Below, piece after piece: positions 32,879 to 41,790 of a DNA stretch of 64,000 nucleotides. The notes under the pieces are model-generated. The model made no database searches. It was given only the letters and a program-made list of their open reading frames with translations, and was not told where the DNA came from. The translations under genes were made by a program, and so were the position numbers. Every line of letters begins with the position of its first letter. Position 1 is the stretch's first letter. Location: contig NZ_JABSNK010000003.1 in the NCBI RefSeq assembly GCF_013294005.1, positions 186,001 to 250,000 of the forward strand. Direction: 5' to 3'. This DNA comes from Flavobacterium gelidicaeli (GTDB taxonomy: Bacteria > Bacteroidota > Bacteroidia > Flavobacteriales > Flavobacteriaceae).

Positions 32879-33340
32879 TTAAAGTACGGCTTTGGATTGA
32901 CCAAAATCAGGTAAGTCTCGTAAGAATTCGTATTTTTCATTTTCATAATCCATTTGGCAAAAGTAATGATTCAATCCGTTGGTCACCATTAAATAATCGG
33001 CTTTCATAGTCATATTATAACGGGCGATTTGGTCAAAGGTAGCTTGAGCAATTTTAATTTCGGGGGCTTTACATTCAATAAGTACAAAAATAGAACCATC
33101 AGGATTAAAAACGACAACGTCATACCTTTTTCGCAAGCCGTTGACTTTTAAAACTTTTTCTACGTTTATCATTGATTTTGGATACTTTTTTTCTTCTAAT
33201 AAAAAGAGTACTACATGTTGACGTACCCATTCTTCGGGTGTTAGAATGATAAATTTTTTCCTAATTTCATCAAAGATAGCCACTTTATTTTCGCTATTTT
33301 TGAATCGAAATGTATAAGAAGGAAAATTTAGTTTTTGCAT
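32879..33340 (-). CDS. Stand-alone type I restriction HsdR N-terminal-like nuclease domain protein
   Basis: 153 residues from the ATG at 33340 (MQKLNFPSYTFRF). A longer frame from 33388 has an unlikely N-terminus. It carries the PD-(D/E)XK-like core of HsdR_N_2: KRYDVVVFNPDGSIFVLIECKAP, with the D...ECK catalytic pattern, then QIARYNMTMKADYLMVTNG. No methylase, specificity or helicase gene is nearby, so it is not part of a type I system here. Such orphan copies are common in Flavobacteriia next to core genes such as holA, and their role is unknown. Confidence 0.85.
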   Translation of the reverse strand: MQKLNFPSYTFRFKNSENKVAIFDEIRKKFIILTPEEWVRQHVVLFLLEEKKYPKSMINVEKVLKVNGLRKRYDVVVFNPDGSIFVLIECKAPEIKIAQATFDQIARYNMTMKADYLMVTNGLNHYFCQMDYENEKYEFLRDLPDFGQSKAVL

Positions 33341-33467
33341 AGCACAAAAATAATGTTTTTTTTGGGATAGGAACTGCATAATTAGCATACTCGCAGCATT
33401 TTTTAAATTTTGCAGTTTTGTATTTAAGTGGTTTTTAATCTAAAACGAATTGGTTTACCTAAATTCC

Positions 33468-33583
33468 CGCGTGAGGGATAGGAATAAGCTACCGAAGTAG
33501 CATGGATAGCCCGACAGCAGTGAAGAAAAGGGCTTTATAAGTACAAAGTGAGTGAAGCCCTTTTTTTTACTGGTGGCACGCCC
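33468..33583 (+). repeat. Short intergenic repeat with CGCGTGAGGGA / GGCACGCC ends (copy 2)
   Basis: Begins CGCGTGAGGGAT (33468-33479) and ends GGCACGCCC (33575-33583), the same terminal words as the 3438-3550 unit in opposite orientation. The middle contains GGGCTT (33531-33536) and AAGCCC (33555-33560) arms followed by a T-run, so the unit could act as a terminator. It fills most of the gap between the HsdR_N-like gene and holA. Confidence 0.6.
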
Positions 33584-33634
33584 AAATGGAACTTATAAAA
33601 AGATATGATTTTTTTTTAAATTGAAAGAATATAA

Positions 33635-34639
33635 ATGGACGAAGTAATAAAAATTGTTAATGATATAAAGGCGGGTAATATAAAACCAATCTATTTTTTG
33701 ATGGGTGAGGAGTCCTATTATATTGACAAATTATCAGATTATATTGAGAAAAACGTTTTGACTGAAGAGGAAAAAGGTTTTAATCAAACGGTTTTGTACG
33801 GTAGAGATGTATCAATTGAAGATATTGTCTCGACTGCAAAACGATATCCTATGATGGCAGATCGTCAAGTGGTTATTGTTAAGGAAGCGCAGGATTTAAG
33901 CCGTACTATTGATAAGTTAGAATCCTATGCTGAGAATCCTATGCCTAGCACCGTTCTTGTGTTTTGCTACAAGTACAAAACCTTAGATAAGCGTAAAAAA
34001 ACAACCAAGCTACTTGCTAAAGCTGGGATTGTTTACGAAAGTAAAAAACTGTATGATAACCAAGTAGGGGACTGGATTAAACGTGTTCTGGCAGGTAAGA
34101 AATACAATATTGAACCCAAAGCTTCAGCAATGTTAGTGGAGTTTTTAGGTACTGACTTAAGTAAGATTAACAACGAACTTGAAAAATTACAAATTATTTT
34201 ACCAAAGGGAAGCACGATTACTCCAAAGGATATTGAGGAGAACATTGGTTTTAGTAAAGATTTTAATGTTTTTGAGTTACGAAAAGCAATTGGTGAACGC
34301 AACCAATTAAAAGCATATACTATTGCGGATAATTTTGCTAACAACCCAAAGGATAATCCTATGGTGGTTACTACGAGTTTGGTTTTTAGTTTTTTTATCC
34401 AACTACTTAAATACCATGGGTTAAAAGATCGAAATCCTAAGAATGTAGCTGCAGTGTTAGGTGTTAGTCCGTTTTTCTTAAAAGATTACGATGTTGCTCT
34501 AAAGAATTACCCCATGAGAAAAGTAAGCCAAATTGTGGCTACATTACGGGATATAGACGTTAAGAGTAAAGGAGTTGGGGCACAATCGATGTCTAATTAT
34601 GACCTTTTAAGAGAAATGCTCTACAAAATATTTAATTAA
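33635..34639 (+). CDS. holA: DNA polymerase III subunit delta
   Basis: A 334-residue protein of normal HolA length. Recognisable blocks: IKPIYFLMGEESYYIDKLSDYI, FNQTVLYGRDVSIEDIV, RQVVIVKEAQDL, TVLVFCYKYKTLDKRKK and DFNVFELRKAIGERN. Delta opens the beta sliding clamp as part of the clamp loader. It stands at the head of a run of core genes (membrane protein, ettA). Confidence 0.92.
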   Translation: MDEVIKIVNDIKAGNIKPIYFLMGEESYYIDKLSDYIEKNVLTEEEKGFNQTVLYGRDVSIEDIVSTAKRYPMMADRQVVIVKEAQDLSRTIDKLESYAENPMPSTVLVFCYKYKTLDKRKKTTKLLAKAGIVYESKKLYDNQVGDWIKRVLAGKKYNIEPKASAMLVEFLGTDLSKINNELEKLQIILPKGSTITPKDIEENIGFSKDFNVFELRKAIGERNQLKAYTIADNFANNPKDNPMVVTTSLVFSFFIQLLKYHGLKDRNPKNVAAVLGVSPFFLKDYDVALKNYPMRKVSQIVATLRDIDVKSKGVGAQSMSNYDLLREMLYKIFN

Positions 34640-34684
34640 CGATTAAAAATTAGCGATATTTGCATATTAAAAATAAAGCAAAAT

Positions 34685-34867
34685 ATGGGAATGAATAAGA
34701 ATACCATTTTAGGATGGGCCACTTTAATTATGATATTGATGGGTTTGTTATTAATAGGTCTCGGTTTTTTTAGATATAGAGATGTATCTGGATGGGGTTT
34801 TGCCGCTACTGGAGTAGGGTTCTTAGCAAATGCATGGGTTTTTAGTTCGCTAAAAGGGAGATTGTAA
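34685..34867 (+). CDS. CAL67264-family small membrane protein
   Basis: A 60-residue protein with two membrane spans (LGWATLIMILMGLLLIGLGFF and GWGFAATGVGFLANAWVF) joined by RYRDVS. The pattern matches the flavobacterial CAL67264 family, which is of unknown function. ATG 34691 (MNKNTILGW) is an equally plausible start. It lies between holA and ettA on the same strand. Confidence 0.8.
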   Translation: MGMNKNTILGWATLIMILMGLLLIGLGFFRYRDVSGWGFAATGVGFLANAWVFSSLKGRL

Positions 34868-34894
34868 ATTATTTTAAATTTTAAATTATAAAAA

Positions 34895-36589
34895 ATGTCA
34901 GACGATAAGAAAGTGATTTTCTCAATGTCAAAATTGAGTAAAACCTACACAGGAGCAGACAAACCAGTACTTAAGAATATTTATTTAAGCTTTTTCTATG
35001 GAGCTAAAATTGGTATTTTAGGTCTTAACGGATCAGGAAAGTCCTCTTTATTAAAAATTATAGCTGGAGTTGATAAAAATTACCAAGGTGATGTTGTTTT
35101 CGCACCAGGTTACACTGTAGGTTATTTAGAACAAGAACCTATTCTTGACGATAGCAAAACTGTAATCGAAATTGTACGTGAAGGTGTTGCCGAAACAATG
35201 CAAGTTCTAGAAGAATACAACAAAATCAACGACTTATTTGGTCTTGAAGAAAACTATTCTGACGCAGATAAGATGGACAAATTAATGGACCGTCAAGCCG
35301 CTTTACAAGATAAAATTGATGCATTAGGTGCTTGGGAAATTGACACCAAACTAGAGATTGCTATGGATGCATTGCGCACGCCAGATGGAGATACGCCTAT
35401 CAAAAATCTTTCGGGTGGTGAGCGTCGTCGTGTGGCTCTATGTCGTTTGTTGTTGCAACAACCAGATGTATTGTTACTGGATGAGCCTACGAATCACTTG
35501 GATGCGGAGTCGGTTTTATGGTTAGAACAACATTTAGCTCAATATTCAGGAACAGTAATCGCGGTAACACACGATAGATATTTCCTTGATAACGTTGCAG
35601 GATGGATTTTAGAGTTAGATAGAGGAGAAGGTATTCCATGGAAAGGGAACTATTCTTCTTGGTTGGACCAAAAATCAAGCAGAATGGCTCTTGAAGAAAA
35701 AGTAGCTTCAAAACGTAGAAAAAACTTAGAACGTGAGCTGGACTGGGTTCGTCAAGGTGCCAAAGGACGTCAAACAAAACAAAAAGCGCGTTTACAAAAC
35801 TATGATAAAATGCTTAATGAAGATCAAAAAGCATTAGATGAGAAATTAGAAATTTATATTCCTAATGGACCACGTTTAGGTACCAATGTAATTGAGGCAA
35901 AAGGAGTTTCTAAAGCGTATGGAGATAAATTATTATACGATAATTTAAACTTCACTTTACCACAAGCTGGAATCGTTGGAATCATCGGGCCCAACGGTGC
36001 GGGTAAATCGACTATTTTCAGAATGATAATGGGTGAAGAGAAACCAGATGCAGGTGAATTTGAAATTGGTGATACTGTAAAGATTGCCTATGTAGATCAA
36101 GCGCATTCTAATATTGATCCTAATAAATCAATCTGGGAAAACTTTTGTGATGGTCAAGAATTAATTATGATGGGTGGCCGTCAAGTGAATTCTCGTGCTT
36201 ACTTAAGCCGTTTCAACTTTGGAGGAAGTGATCAAAACAAAAAAGTATCCACACTTTCTGGTGGAGAGCGTAACCGTTTGCACCTTGCAATGACTTTAAA
36301 AGAGGAAGGTAACGTATTATTACTGGATGAGCCTACCAATGACCTGGATATTAATACACTACGTGCATTAGAAGAAGGTTTGGATAACTTTGCTGGTTGT
36401 GCGGTAGTAATATCTCACGACAGATGGTTCTTAGATAGAATTTGTACGCACATTCTAGCCTTTGAAGGAAACTCTGATGTGTATTATTTTGAAGGTGGTT
36501 TCTCTGAATATGAAGAAAATAAGAAAAAACGTTTAGGTGGTGATTTAACTCCAAAACGTTTGAAATACAGAAAATTAATCAGAGGATAA
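34895..36589 (+). CDS. ettA: ABC-F ATPase EttA (energy-dependent translational throttle)
   Basis: A 564-residue protein with two ABC cassettes and no membrane domain. Cassette 1 has GLNGSGKSS and LSGGERRRVALCRLLL; cassette 2 has GPNGAGKST and LSGGERNRLHLAMTL. The inter-cassette linker (KRRKNLERELDWVRQGAKGRQ) is typical of EttA. It binds the ribosomal E site and gates the first elongation step according to ATP supply. Length and C-terminus (PKRLKYRKL) are standard for EttA rather than Uup. Confidence 0.93.
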   Translation: MSDDKKVIFSMSKLSKTYTGADKPVLKNIYLSFFYGAKIGILGLNGSGKSSLLKIIAGVDKNYQGDVVFAPGYTVGYLEQEPILDDSKTVIEIVREGVAETMQVLEEYNKINDLFGLEENYSDADKMDKLMDRQAALQDKIDALGAWEIDTKLEIAMDALRTPDGDTPIKNLSGGERRRVALCRLLLQQPDVLLLDEPTNHLDAESVLWLEQHLAQYSGTVIAVTHDRYFLDNVAGWILELDRGEGIPWKGNYSSWLDQKSSRMALEEKVASKRRKNLERELDWVRQGAKGRQTKQKARLQNYDKMLNEDQKALDEKLEIYIPNGPRLGTNVIEAKGVSKAYGDKLLYDNLNFTLPQAGIVGIIGPNGAGKSTIFRMIMGEEKPDAGEFEIGDTVKIAYVDQAHSNIDPNKSIWENFCDGQELIMMGGRQVNSRAYLSRFNFGGSDQNKKVSTLSGGERNRLHLAMTLKEEGNVLLLDEPTNDLDINTLRALEEGLDNFAGCAVVISHDRWFLDRICTHILAFEGNSDVYYFEGGFSEYEENKKKRLGGDLTPKRLKYRKLIRG

Positions 36590-36607
36590 TTCCTTTAATT
36601 ATGAAGC

Positions 36608-36643
36608 TAAAAAAAGGATATCCGTACTGGATATCCTTTTTTT
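36608..36643. terminator. Bidirectional terminator between ettA and a small membrane-protein gene
   Basis: AAAAAAAGGATATCC pairs perfectly with GGATATCCTTTTTTT around GTACT. The symmetrical A- and T-runs allow it to end ettA on the plus strand and the 42-codon gene on the minus strand. Confidence 0.85.
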
Positions 36644-36770
36644 ATTTCTTCTTTTTATCGTTATTCATCATTAAAACTACTGCAGCTACTAAAGCTATAA
36701 TTACTAACCCAAAGACAAAAACGATAATTATTGAACCATTATCCCAATTTATAAGTACTCCTTTTTTCAT
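36642..36770 (-). CDS. Small single-span membrane protein, 42 aa
   Basis: From ATG 36770 the minus strand encodes 42 residues: a short polar start (MKKGVLINWDNGS), one strong membrane span (IIIVFVFGLVIIALVAAVVL) and a basic tail (MMNNDKKKK). The span/tail layout, a tight terminator at its stop and the absence of any competing gene in 36600-36869 argue for a real gene, too short for routine calling. Function unknown. Confidence 0.7.
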   Translation of the reverse strand: MKKGVLINWDNGSIIIVFVFGLVIIALVAAVVLMMNNDKKKK

Positions 36771-36869
36771 AATGTATAGATTTAAGTGTACAAAAGTAAA
36801 AATCAAGAGCTATAAAAAATATGATAAAAGTCAGTTTTTAGTGTGTATACAGATAAAAAGCTAATCTAA

Positions 36870-37727
36870 TTACTGAATATCCAAAAATAAACCAGCGCTA
36901 TAGGTAGGTGCTGCATAGGTAATTTTTCCAGATAGTATTTCAGTGTAATTCAAACTTACACCAAATTTAGTTGAAATATAGTAAGCTGCTTCTAAGCCTA
37001 GATTGGTATATTCGACATTATTTGCAAAAATCCCTTGGCCAGTTCCAACTAAGTTACCATTGTTAAACGAACGAACATTGCTAGATTTTAGCGCAATAAA
37101 TACTTTATCATAAAATTTACTTCCAATTTCGCCTCCAAAATGATATTCATCAGAGAATCCATTATTTCTATTATTAAAACCAGAATATATTTTTCCATAC
37201 CAATTATGGCCACTAACTTTAAAAGGAAATCCTAAATCTAATTGAAGTAACTGATTAAATTCTCCATCACCAGTTTGCAGACTACCATCAGTTCCTCCAG
37301 ATTTTTTTCCTGTTGGTAATCCTAATTTTAAGGTTCCTGACAAGGCTATTATATCATTTTTTAAAATGCCGTAACGAACGCCCAAATCAATATCACCAAT
37401 TGAATTTACTGCCTCACCGTCTGAAATTGTATTTCCCGTTTTACCAGAAACTTGCTTATTTTGATACACTCTAGCTAAAAGCGGTACATAGGCAATAAGG
37501 TCTATTTTATCACTAATTCCGTATTCACCATAAGCACTCACAACAAAATTTCCACGGGTAATATTAGGATCCTTTTCTTTCGCGCTTGTAAAATGCTCAT
37601 CAGCTACTAGTGAACTTGCAGCTAGTTTATAATAGCCATTTCCTTTTCCTTTGTTCCATTGACCGTATGACATTTGCGTTATCATCACTAGTACAATTGC
37701 TATTTTTGTAAATTTATTGGTCATCAT
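36870..37727 (-). CDS. Outer-membrane beta-barrel protein, MetA-pathway-like
   Basis: A 285-residue protein with a signal peptide (MTNKFTKIAIVLVMITQMSYGQ). Many amphipathic strands with aromatic girdles end in a terminal strand, YAAPTYSAGLFLDIQ. IDLIAYVPLLARVYQ, GDIDLGVRYGIL and SGTLKLGLPTGKKSGG resemble the MetA-pathway-of-phenol-degradation barrel family. The substrate is not readable. Its start overlaps the stop of the upstream Ig-like lipoprotein gene (TAATG), so the two are translationally coupled. Confidence 0.7.
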   Translation of the reverse strand: MMTNKFTKIAIVLVMITQMSYGQWNKGKGNGYYKLAASSLVADEHFTSAKEKDPNITRGNFVVSAYGEYGISDKIDLIAYVPLLARVYQNKQVSGKTGNTISDGEAVNSIGDIDLGVRYGILKNDIIALSGTLKLGLPTGKKSGGTDGSLQTGDGEFNQLLQLDLGFPFKVSGHNWYGKIYSGFNNRNNGFSDEYHFGGEIGSKFYDKVFIALKSSNVRSFNNGNLVGTGQGIFANNVEYTNLGLEAAYYISTKFGVSLNYTEILSGKITYAAPTYSAGLFLDIQ

Positions 37728-38437
37728 TATTTGTTTTTGATTATTGCTTCTCCCACTTTTATTTTAAAAGGCTCACACCAATGTGTCAAATAGCCATAAT
37801 CATTAATTCCTACACCCATCACATCAAGCGTAAAAGCTCCATTGTAAGTAACTCCATCGGCATCACCTTGCGAATCAATTTTGAGTGCTCCGTTAATCAC
37901 ATTAGGATTGTTAGTTAAATACATTGCAAAACCGGGTAAGGACTGGTCTGCACGATAATTACTTGCAAACTTAATTCGGATACCTCCTGGAATTTCAGTG
38001 ATTTCAAAGTCACCTGCAGAAGCGTAAGAGCTCGTTTTAGTAATACTTCCAATTTTTACATTGGCTACTGGAGTAGGAGTAACGCTGTTTTCAATAACTG
38101 TAACTGCAATAGTCGTTTCAATTGATTTACCCTCATAAAATGTCGAAATTACAATTTCAGCATCACCTTTGCTTATTGCATTAATCTTTTTGGTTGTATT
38201 ATCTACGGTGATAACAGCCGTATTATTTGATTTTAAGCTAAAATCTACAGTTTGCTTTATACCTTGACTGTCAAAAAATAAGGCATCTAATACTAAAGAT
38301 TGCCCAACAGCAAAATTTGAAAAATTAGTATTAATCCGGATGCTTTCGTCTATTTCATCATTAACAATATCTTCGCTAATACAGGAGCTCAGGCCTAAAA
38401 ACAGACTAAGTATCCAAATCATTTTCATAACTTTCAT
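37727..38437 (-). CDS. Lipoprotein with bacterial Ig-like (BIG2-type) domain
   Basis: 236 residues from ATG 38437 (MKVMKMIWILSLFLGLSSC, lipobox cysteine at 19). A further upstream ATG at 38494 would spoil the signal peptide. The N-terminal half is BIG2-like (LVLDALFFDSQGIKQTVDFS, ISKGDAEIVISTFYEGK). The C-terminal half (~120-236) is a beta domain with YADAG-like strands and a single late Cys (YLTHWCEPFKIK). It is coupled to the barrel gene behind it; together they may form a small surface/outer-membrane pair. Confidence 0.7.
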   Translation of the reverse strand: MKVMKMIWILSLFLGLSSCISEDIVNDEIDESIRINTNFSNFAVGQSLVLDALFFDSQGIKQTVDFSLKSNNTAVITVDNTTKKINAISKGDAEIVISTFYEGKSIETTIAVTVIENSVTPTPVANVKIGSITKTSSYASAGDFEITEIPGGIRIKFASNYRADQSLPGFAMYLTNNPNVINGALKIDSQGDADGVTYNGAFTLDVMGVGINDYGYLTHWCEPFKIKVGEAIIKNK

Positions 38438-38576
38438 AGTATATAATTTTAATGGTTTACTAATATAGTCGTCGCTTAATTCTAATCCTGACAAATAAAA
38501 TTGATTTATTTTAGTAATAACAGTAAAATTTATACTTAATTAACAAATTATCTGTAATATGTTCGAACTAGAGCCT

Positions 38577-38720
38577 AATCCTGCTTTCTGCTATAGCCCT
38601 CTTTCATAAAGTTTTTTTACTAAGTCATAGCAGGAGCTTCCGCTGGTCGCTCTGCTATTCCTGTAAAAAATAACTTTTTTCAATCGGGGCTGCCGCTACA
38701 ATCAGGGGCAGAGGAAGTGC
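38577..38720. repeat. GC-richer intergenic repeat-like stretch
   Basis: A stretch of higher GC than its surroundings with several short inverted words: CTGCTATAG / CATAGCAG, GGAGCTTCCGCTGG, and GGGGCTGCCGCTACA followed by CAGGGGCAG. It resembles flavobacterial extragenic repeats around AGCAGGAGC. No gene is evident in 38438-38825. Confidence 0.4.
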
Positions 38721-38825
38721 AATTCAAGTAGAGGAGATTAAATTAATTACTTTTCTACTATTTTCAGCATCACAAAGTTTCGGGAGTAGAATTATAATTT
38801 TAAAAGAGGGTTAAACCAAAATCGC

Positions 38826-39242
38826 TTAATCTAAAAATTTTGATTTTAAATCGGCTGGCGGAATCATGCAGCTTTCTTTCTTGCCATACCATTTGTAACG
38901 GTTGCGTGCAATAAAATCATAAACTACATTACTAAAACCAGAAGGCAACACTTTAAAGACCGACAAAAGACTAATCGCACCACCCAGATCACTAGTAATA
39001 TTCAAAGCTGCTTCTGATTTGTAATAATAAGCAATTCCAGGCTCATACAATATAATACTATCCATTTTTGAAACATCAATACCGATATGTTTGCAGATTT
39101 CCTGTCCAATTTCTGATTGCAATGAAGCAAATCTAAATATGTCTTTTTTGTCGTTTTTAATAATAAACTGCACCGCCGAATCACACAAATTGCAAACGCC
39201 GTCAAAGAGTACTATTTTTTTGTTTTCAGGTAGTTTTTGCAT
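38826..39242 (-). CDS. DCC-family thiol-disulfide oxidoreductase (DUF393)
   Basis: 138 residues from ATG 39242 (MQKLPENKKIVLFDGVCNLC). An upstream in-frame ATG at 39260 lies inside a chromosomal repeat and is rejected. The family hallmark FDGVCNLCDSAVQFI with a CxxC is intact, followed by FRFASLQSEIG and the C-terminal YRYKWYGKKESCMIPP. DCC proteins are predicted thioredoxin-fold redox enzymes; the substrate is unknown. Confidence 0.88.
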   Translation of the reverse strand: MQKLPENKKIVLFDGVCNLCDSAVQFIIKNDKKDIFRFASLQSEIGQEICKHIGIDVSKMDSIILYEPGIAYYYKSEAALNITSDLGGAISLLSVFKVLPSGFSNVVYDFIARNRYKWYGKKESCMIPPADLKSKFLD

Positions 39243-39255
39243 TTTTATTTTTTTT

Positions 39256-39455
39256 GTCATTGCGAGGAACGAAGCGATCCCGCTCGCTGCATCCGTTATA
39301 ATATGTTTGACGTTTTTTGTGATTGCTTACTTCGTCACAATGACATTGTTTGCTGATTTTATTTGTCATTTCGAGGCATGAAGCAATCCCGTTCGCTCCA
39401 CCCATTGTAATGTGTTTTACGTTCTTTATATGACAGCTTCTTTCATCTCAATGGT
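39256..39455. repeat. Two tandem diverged copies of a GTCATTGCGAGG-type chromosomal repeat
   Basis: Copy A (39256-39344) begins GTCATTGCGAGGAACGAAGC and ends TTCGTCACAATGAC, its inverted complement. Copy B starts 109 bp later (39365) as GTCATTTCGAGGCATGAAGC and ends near CATCTCAATGGT. Each copy is an imperfect palindrome of the TCATTGCGAGGMACGAAG kind found as extragenic repeats in many bacteria. They fill the space between the 3' end of mutS2 and the DCC gene. Confidence 0.8.
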
Positions 39456-39462
39456 AAATTAT

Positions 39463-41631
39463 CTATTTCTTTTTCATTGCTTCGACTAGCTCCAGTTCAT
39501 CCATGCTTACTTTTGACGTAAACATGCCGTAATTAACCGTGGCTTTATTTTTTTCAATCGCATCAATTGTGCCTACAGCTTTACCATCAAGCATGCGCAC
39601 ACGATCGCCTAAACGAATGATTGCTTTTGGCTTTTCGATGACTGGTTTGAGTTTTTTTTCTTTTTTCTCTTTTCGAATTTCCTCTACAATGACTTCAGCT
39701 TCTTTGATGATTTCTTTTTTCTTCTCAACGATCGCTTTTACCTCTTTAGGAGTTGCTTTTTTACGTTTAGAATTTTCAATTTCGATAATTTTTAAAAATT
39801 CTCCTATTAGGTCTTTTTTGTTTTTGTTGTTGAAGTACTTCTCAGAGATATCTTCAATTTTTTGACCTATATATATTGTTTTTTGATTGCTATCGTACAA
39901 TTCTTGATAGCTTTCTAATTTTTGTTTTATCTTGGTATTGATGTTTTCCATCTTTTTACCTTCTTCACGCGCTTTGGTTTCTTCTTCTTTTAATGTCTGT
40001 GAAGTTTTTTCCATTTTAGAACGTTCTTTTTGAAGCGTAGCAATTGTTTTGTCAAAACGAACTTTTCCCACTTCAATTTTCTTCTTGGCGCGATTGATTA
40101 AACTAAAAGGGATTCCGTTTTTTAAAGCGACCTCAAAAGTAAACGAACTTCCGGCTTGGCCTAGTACTAATTTGTACATGGGCTCTAAGGTTTTCTCATC
40201 AAAAAGCATGTTGGCATTTGTGGCAAAAGGCAACTCATTTGCTAAAATTTTCAAATTAGAATAATGAGTAGTAATAATTCCAAACGCTTCACGATGATAA
40301 AACTCTTCCAAGAAAATCTCGGCAAGAGCACCACCCAATTCGGGATCAGAACCCGTACCAAATTCGTCAATTAAGAACATTGTTTTATCATTACACTTCT
40401 TTAAAAAGTAGTTCATGTTCTTCAATCGGTAACTGTAGGTACTTAGATGATTTTCAATAGATTGATTATCTCCAATATCTGTAAGTATTCTATCGAATAA
40501 AAAAGTTTCGGAACGTTCGTGTACTGGAATCAACATTCCTGATTGTAACATTAATTGCAGTAAACCAACTGTTTTTAATGAGATGGTTTTACCACCAGCA
40601 TTGGGTCCTGATATTACAATAATTCGGTTTTCTTGTTGTAATTCAATTGTTTGTGGATGCGTGATTTCCTTTTTTTGCTTGTTGTTCAAGTACAAAATAG
40701 GGTGGTAGGCATCTCTAAAATAAAGTCGTCTGTTGTTGGTAATTGCAGGTAAAATTCCGTTAATTTTATTAGCATATTTTGCTTTTGCAGCAAGAACATC
40801 AATATCACTTAAAAAGTCTTGGTACTGAATTAATAACGGCAAATAAGGGCGAATTACATTCGATAAATTTTTTAAAATACGGGTAATTTCCTCAGCTTCC
40901 TCGTATTCTAAATTACTTAGTTCACGAGAATATCTCAAAGTCGCTTCGGGTTCAATATAGGCAATACTACCTGTTTTAGAACTTCCTAAAATAGACCCCT
41001 TTACTTTACGGCGGTACATGGCTAAAACAGCTAAAACACGACGATTTTGAACAAAACTTTCTTTAATATCATCCAAATAGCCTAAGCTGTTGTACTGCGT
41101 CAAAGCAGAACCGAAGCTTTGATTCACTTTCCCTCGTACGGTATTCATATTTCTACGAATATCCAGTAATAGAGGCGAAGCGCTGTCTTTAATTTCTCCA
41201 TATTTATCAACTATAACATCTATTTGAGTGATGATGTCCTTAGTAAATTCGACTTGTTTGGCTCTGTTGTTTAAATGAGGGTAGTAATCTTCGAATTTTT
41301 TGAAGTAATTCAATAAAAAATTCACTGTAGCAGATAGCGTAGCAATTTTTCTAAAACTACCTACTTCAAGAAAACTGTCCTCAATGGCTAGAAATTTTAT
41401 TTCGTGCGTTATGGCATCAAATCCATGATTGGGAATCGCGTTATTATTTTGAAAAGAAGAAACATATTCAGATGTTTGCATCAAAGATTCCATCAAACTT
41501 TCTTTGTCTCTAAATGGAATAATTTCTAATGCTTTTTGTTTCCCTAAATCAGTATTACATATTGCCGAAATAGTTTCGAGAACCGTAGGAAATTGTAAAT
41601 CTTGTAATGTTTTTTCTGTAATGGATATCAT
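39463..41631 (-). CDS. mutS2: MutS2-family ATPase lacking an Smr domain
   Basis: A 722-residue protein with the MutS2 layout: helical core, Walker A GPNAGGKTISLKTVG near 344, LIDEFGTGSDPELGGALAEI (Walker B) and TTHYSNLK. A long coiled coil and a KOW-like end follow (IIRLGDRVRMLDGKAVGTID). MutS2 proteins act on branched DNA or stalled ribosomes rather than in mismatch repair. The C-terminal Smr nuclease domain found in B. subtilis MutS2 (785 residues) is absent; the protein ends with VEAMKKK at a normal stop. Confidence 0.9.
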   Translation of the reverse strand: MISITEKTLQDLQFPTVLETISAICNTDLGKQKALEIIPFRDKESLMESLMQTSEYVSSFQNNNAIPNHGFDAITHEIKFLAIEDSFLEVGSFRKIATLSATVNFLLNYFKKFEDYYPHLNNRAKQVEFTKDIITQIDVIVDKYGEIKDSASPLLLDIRRNMNTVRGKVNQSFGSALTQYNSLGYLDDIKESFVQNRRVLAVLAMYRRKVKGSILGSSKTGSIAYIEPEATLRYSRELSNLEYEEAEEITRILKNLSNVIRPYLPLLIQYQDFLSDIDVLAAKAKYANKINGILPAITNNRRLYFRDAYHPILYLNNKQKKEITHPQTIELQQENRIIVISGPNAGGKTISLKTVGLLQLMLQSGMLIPVHERSETFLFDRILTDIGDNQSIENHLSTYSYRLKNMNYFLKKCNDKTMFLIDEFGTGSDPELGGALAEIFLEEFYHREAFGIITTHYSNLKILANELPFATNANMLFDEKTLEPMYKLVLGQAGSSFTFEVALKNGIPFSLINRAKKKIEVGKVRFDKTIATLQKERSKMEKTSQTLKEEETKAREEGKKMENINTKIKQKLESYQELYDSNQKTIYIGQKIEDISEKYFNNKNKKDLIGEFLKIIEIENSKRKKATPKEVKAIVEKKKEIIKEAEVIVEEIRKEKKEKKLKPVIEKPKAIIRLGDRVRMLDGKAVGTIDAIEKNKATVNYGMFTSKVSMDELELVEAMKKK

Positions 41632-41790
41632 TCTTTATTGTAAAAGGTAAAGAAGCAAAGTTACAAAGAATGCGTGTTAAATTCATTATTAGTTTGAGGG
41701 TAATTTAGAGGATGATTTATGGTCAATTTATATGGTTGCTCCAAAATTCATCCTTATATTTGAGGTTCACTTTGCCTTAACAACATCACA

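Noticed and set aside
32879..33340. Type I restriction-modification locus
   Set aside because: Only the HsdR N-terminal nuclease-like domain is present; no HsdM, HsdS or helicase part is encoded nearby.
39463..41631. Mismatch-repair MutS
   Set aside because: No mismatch-recognition domain I (FxE motif) is present and the layout is that of MutS2.
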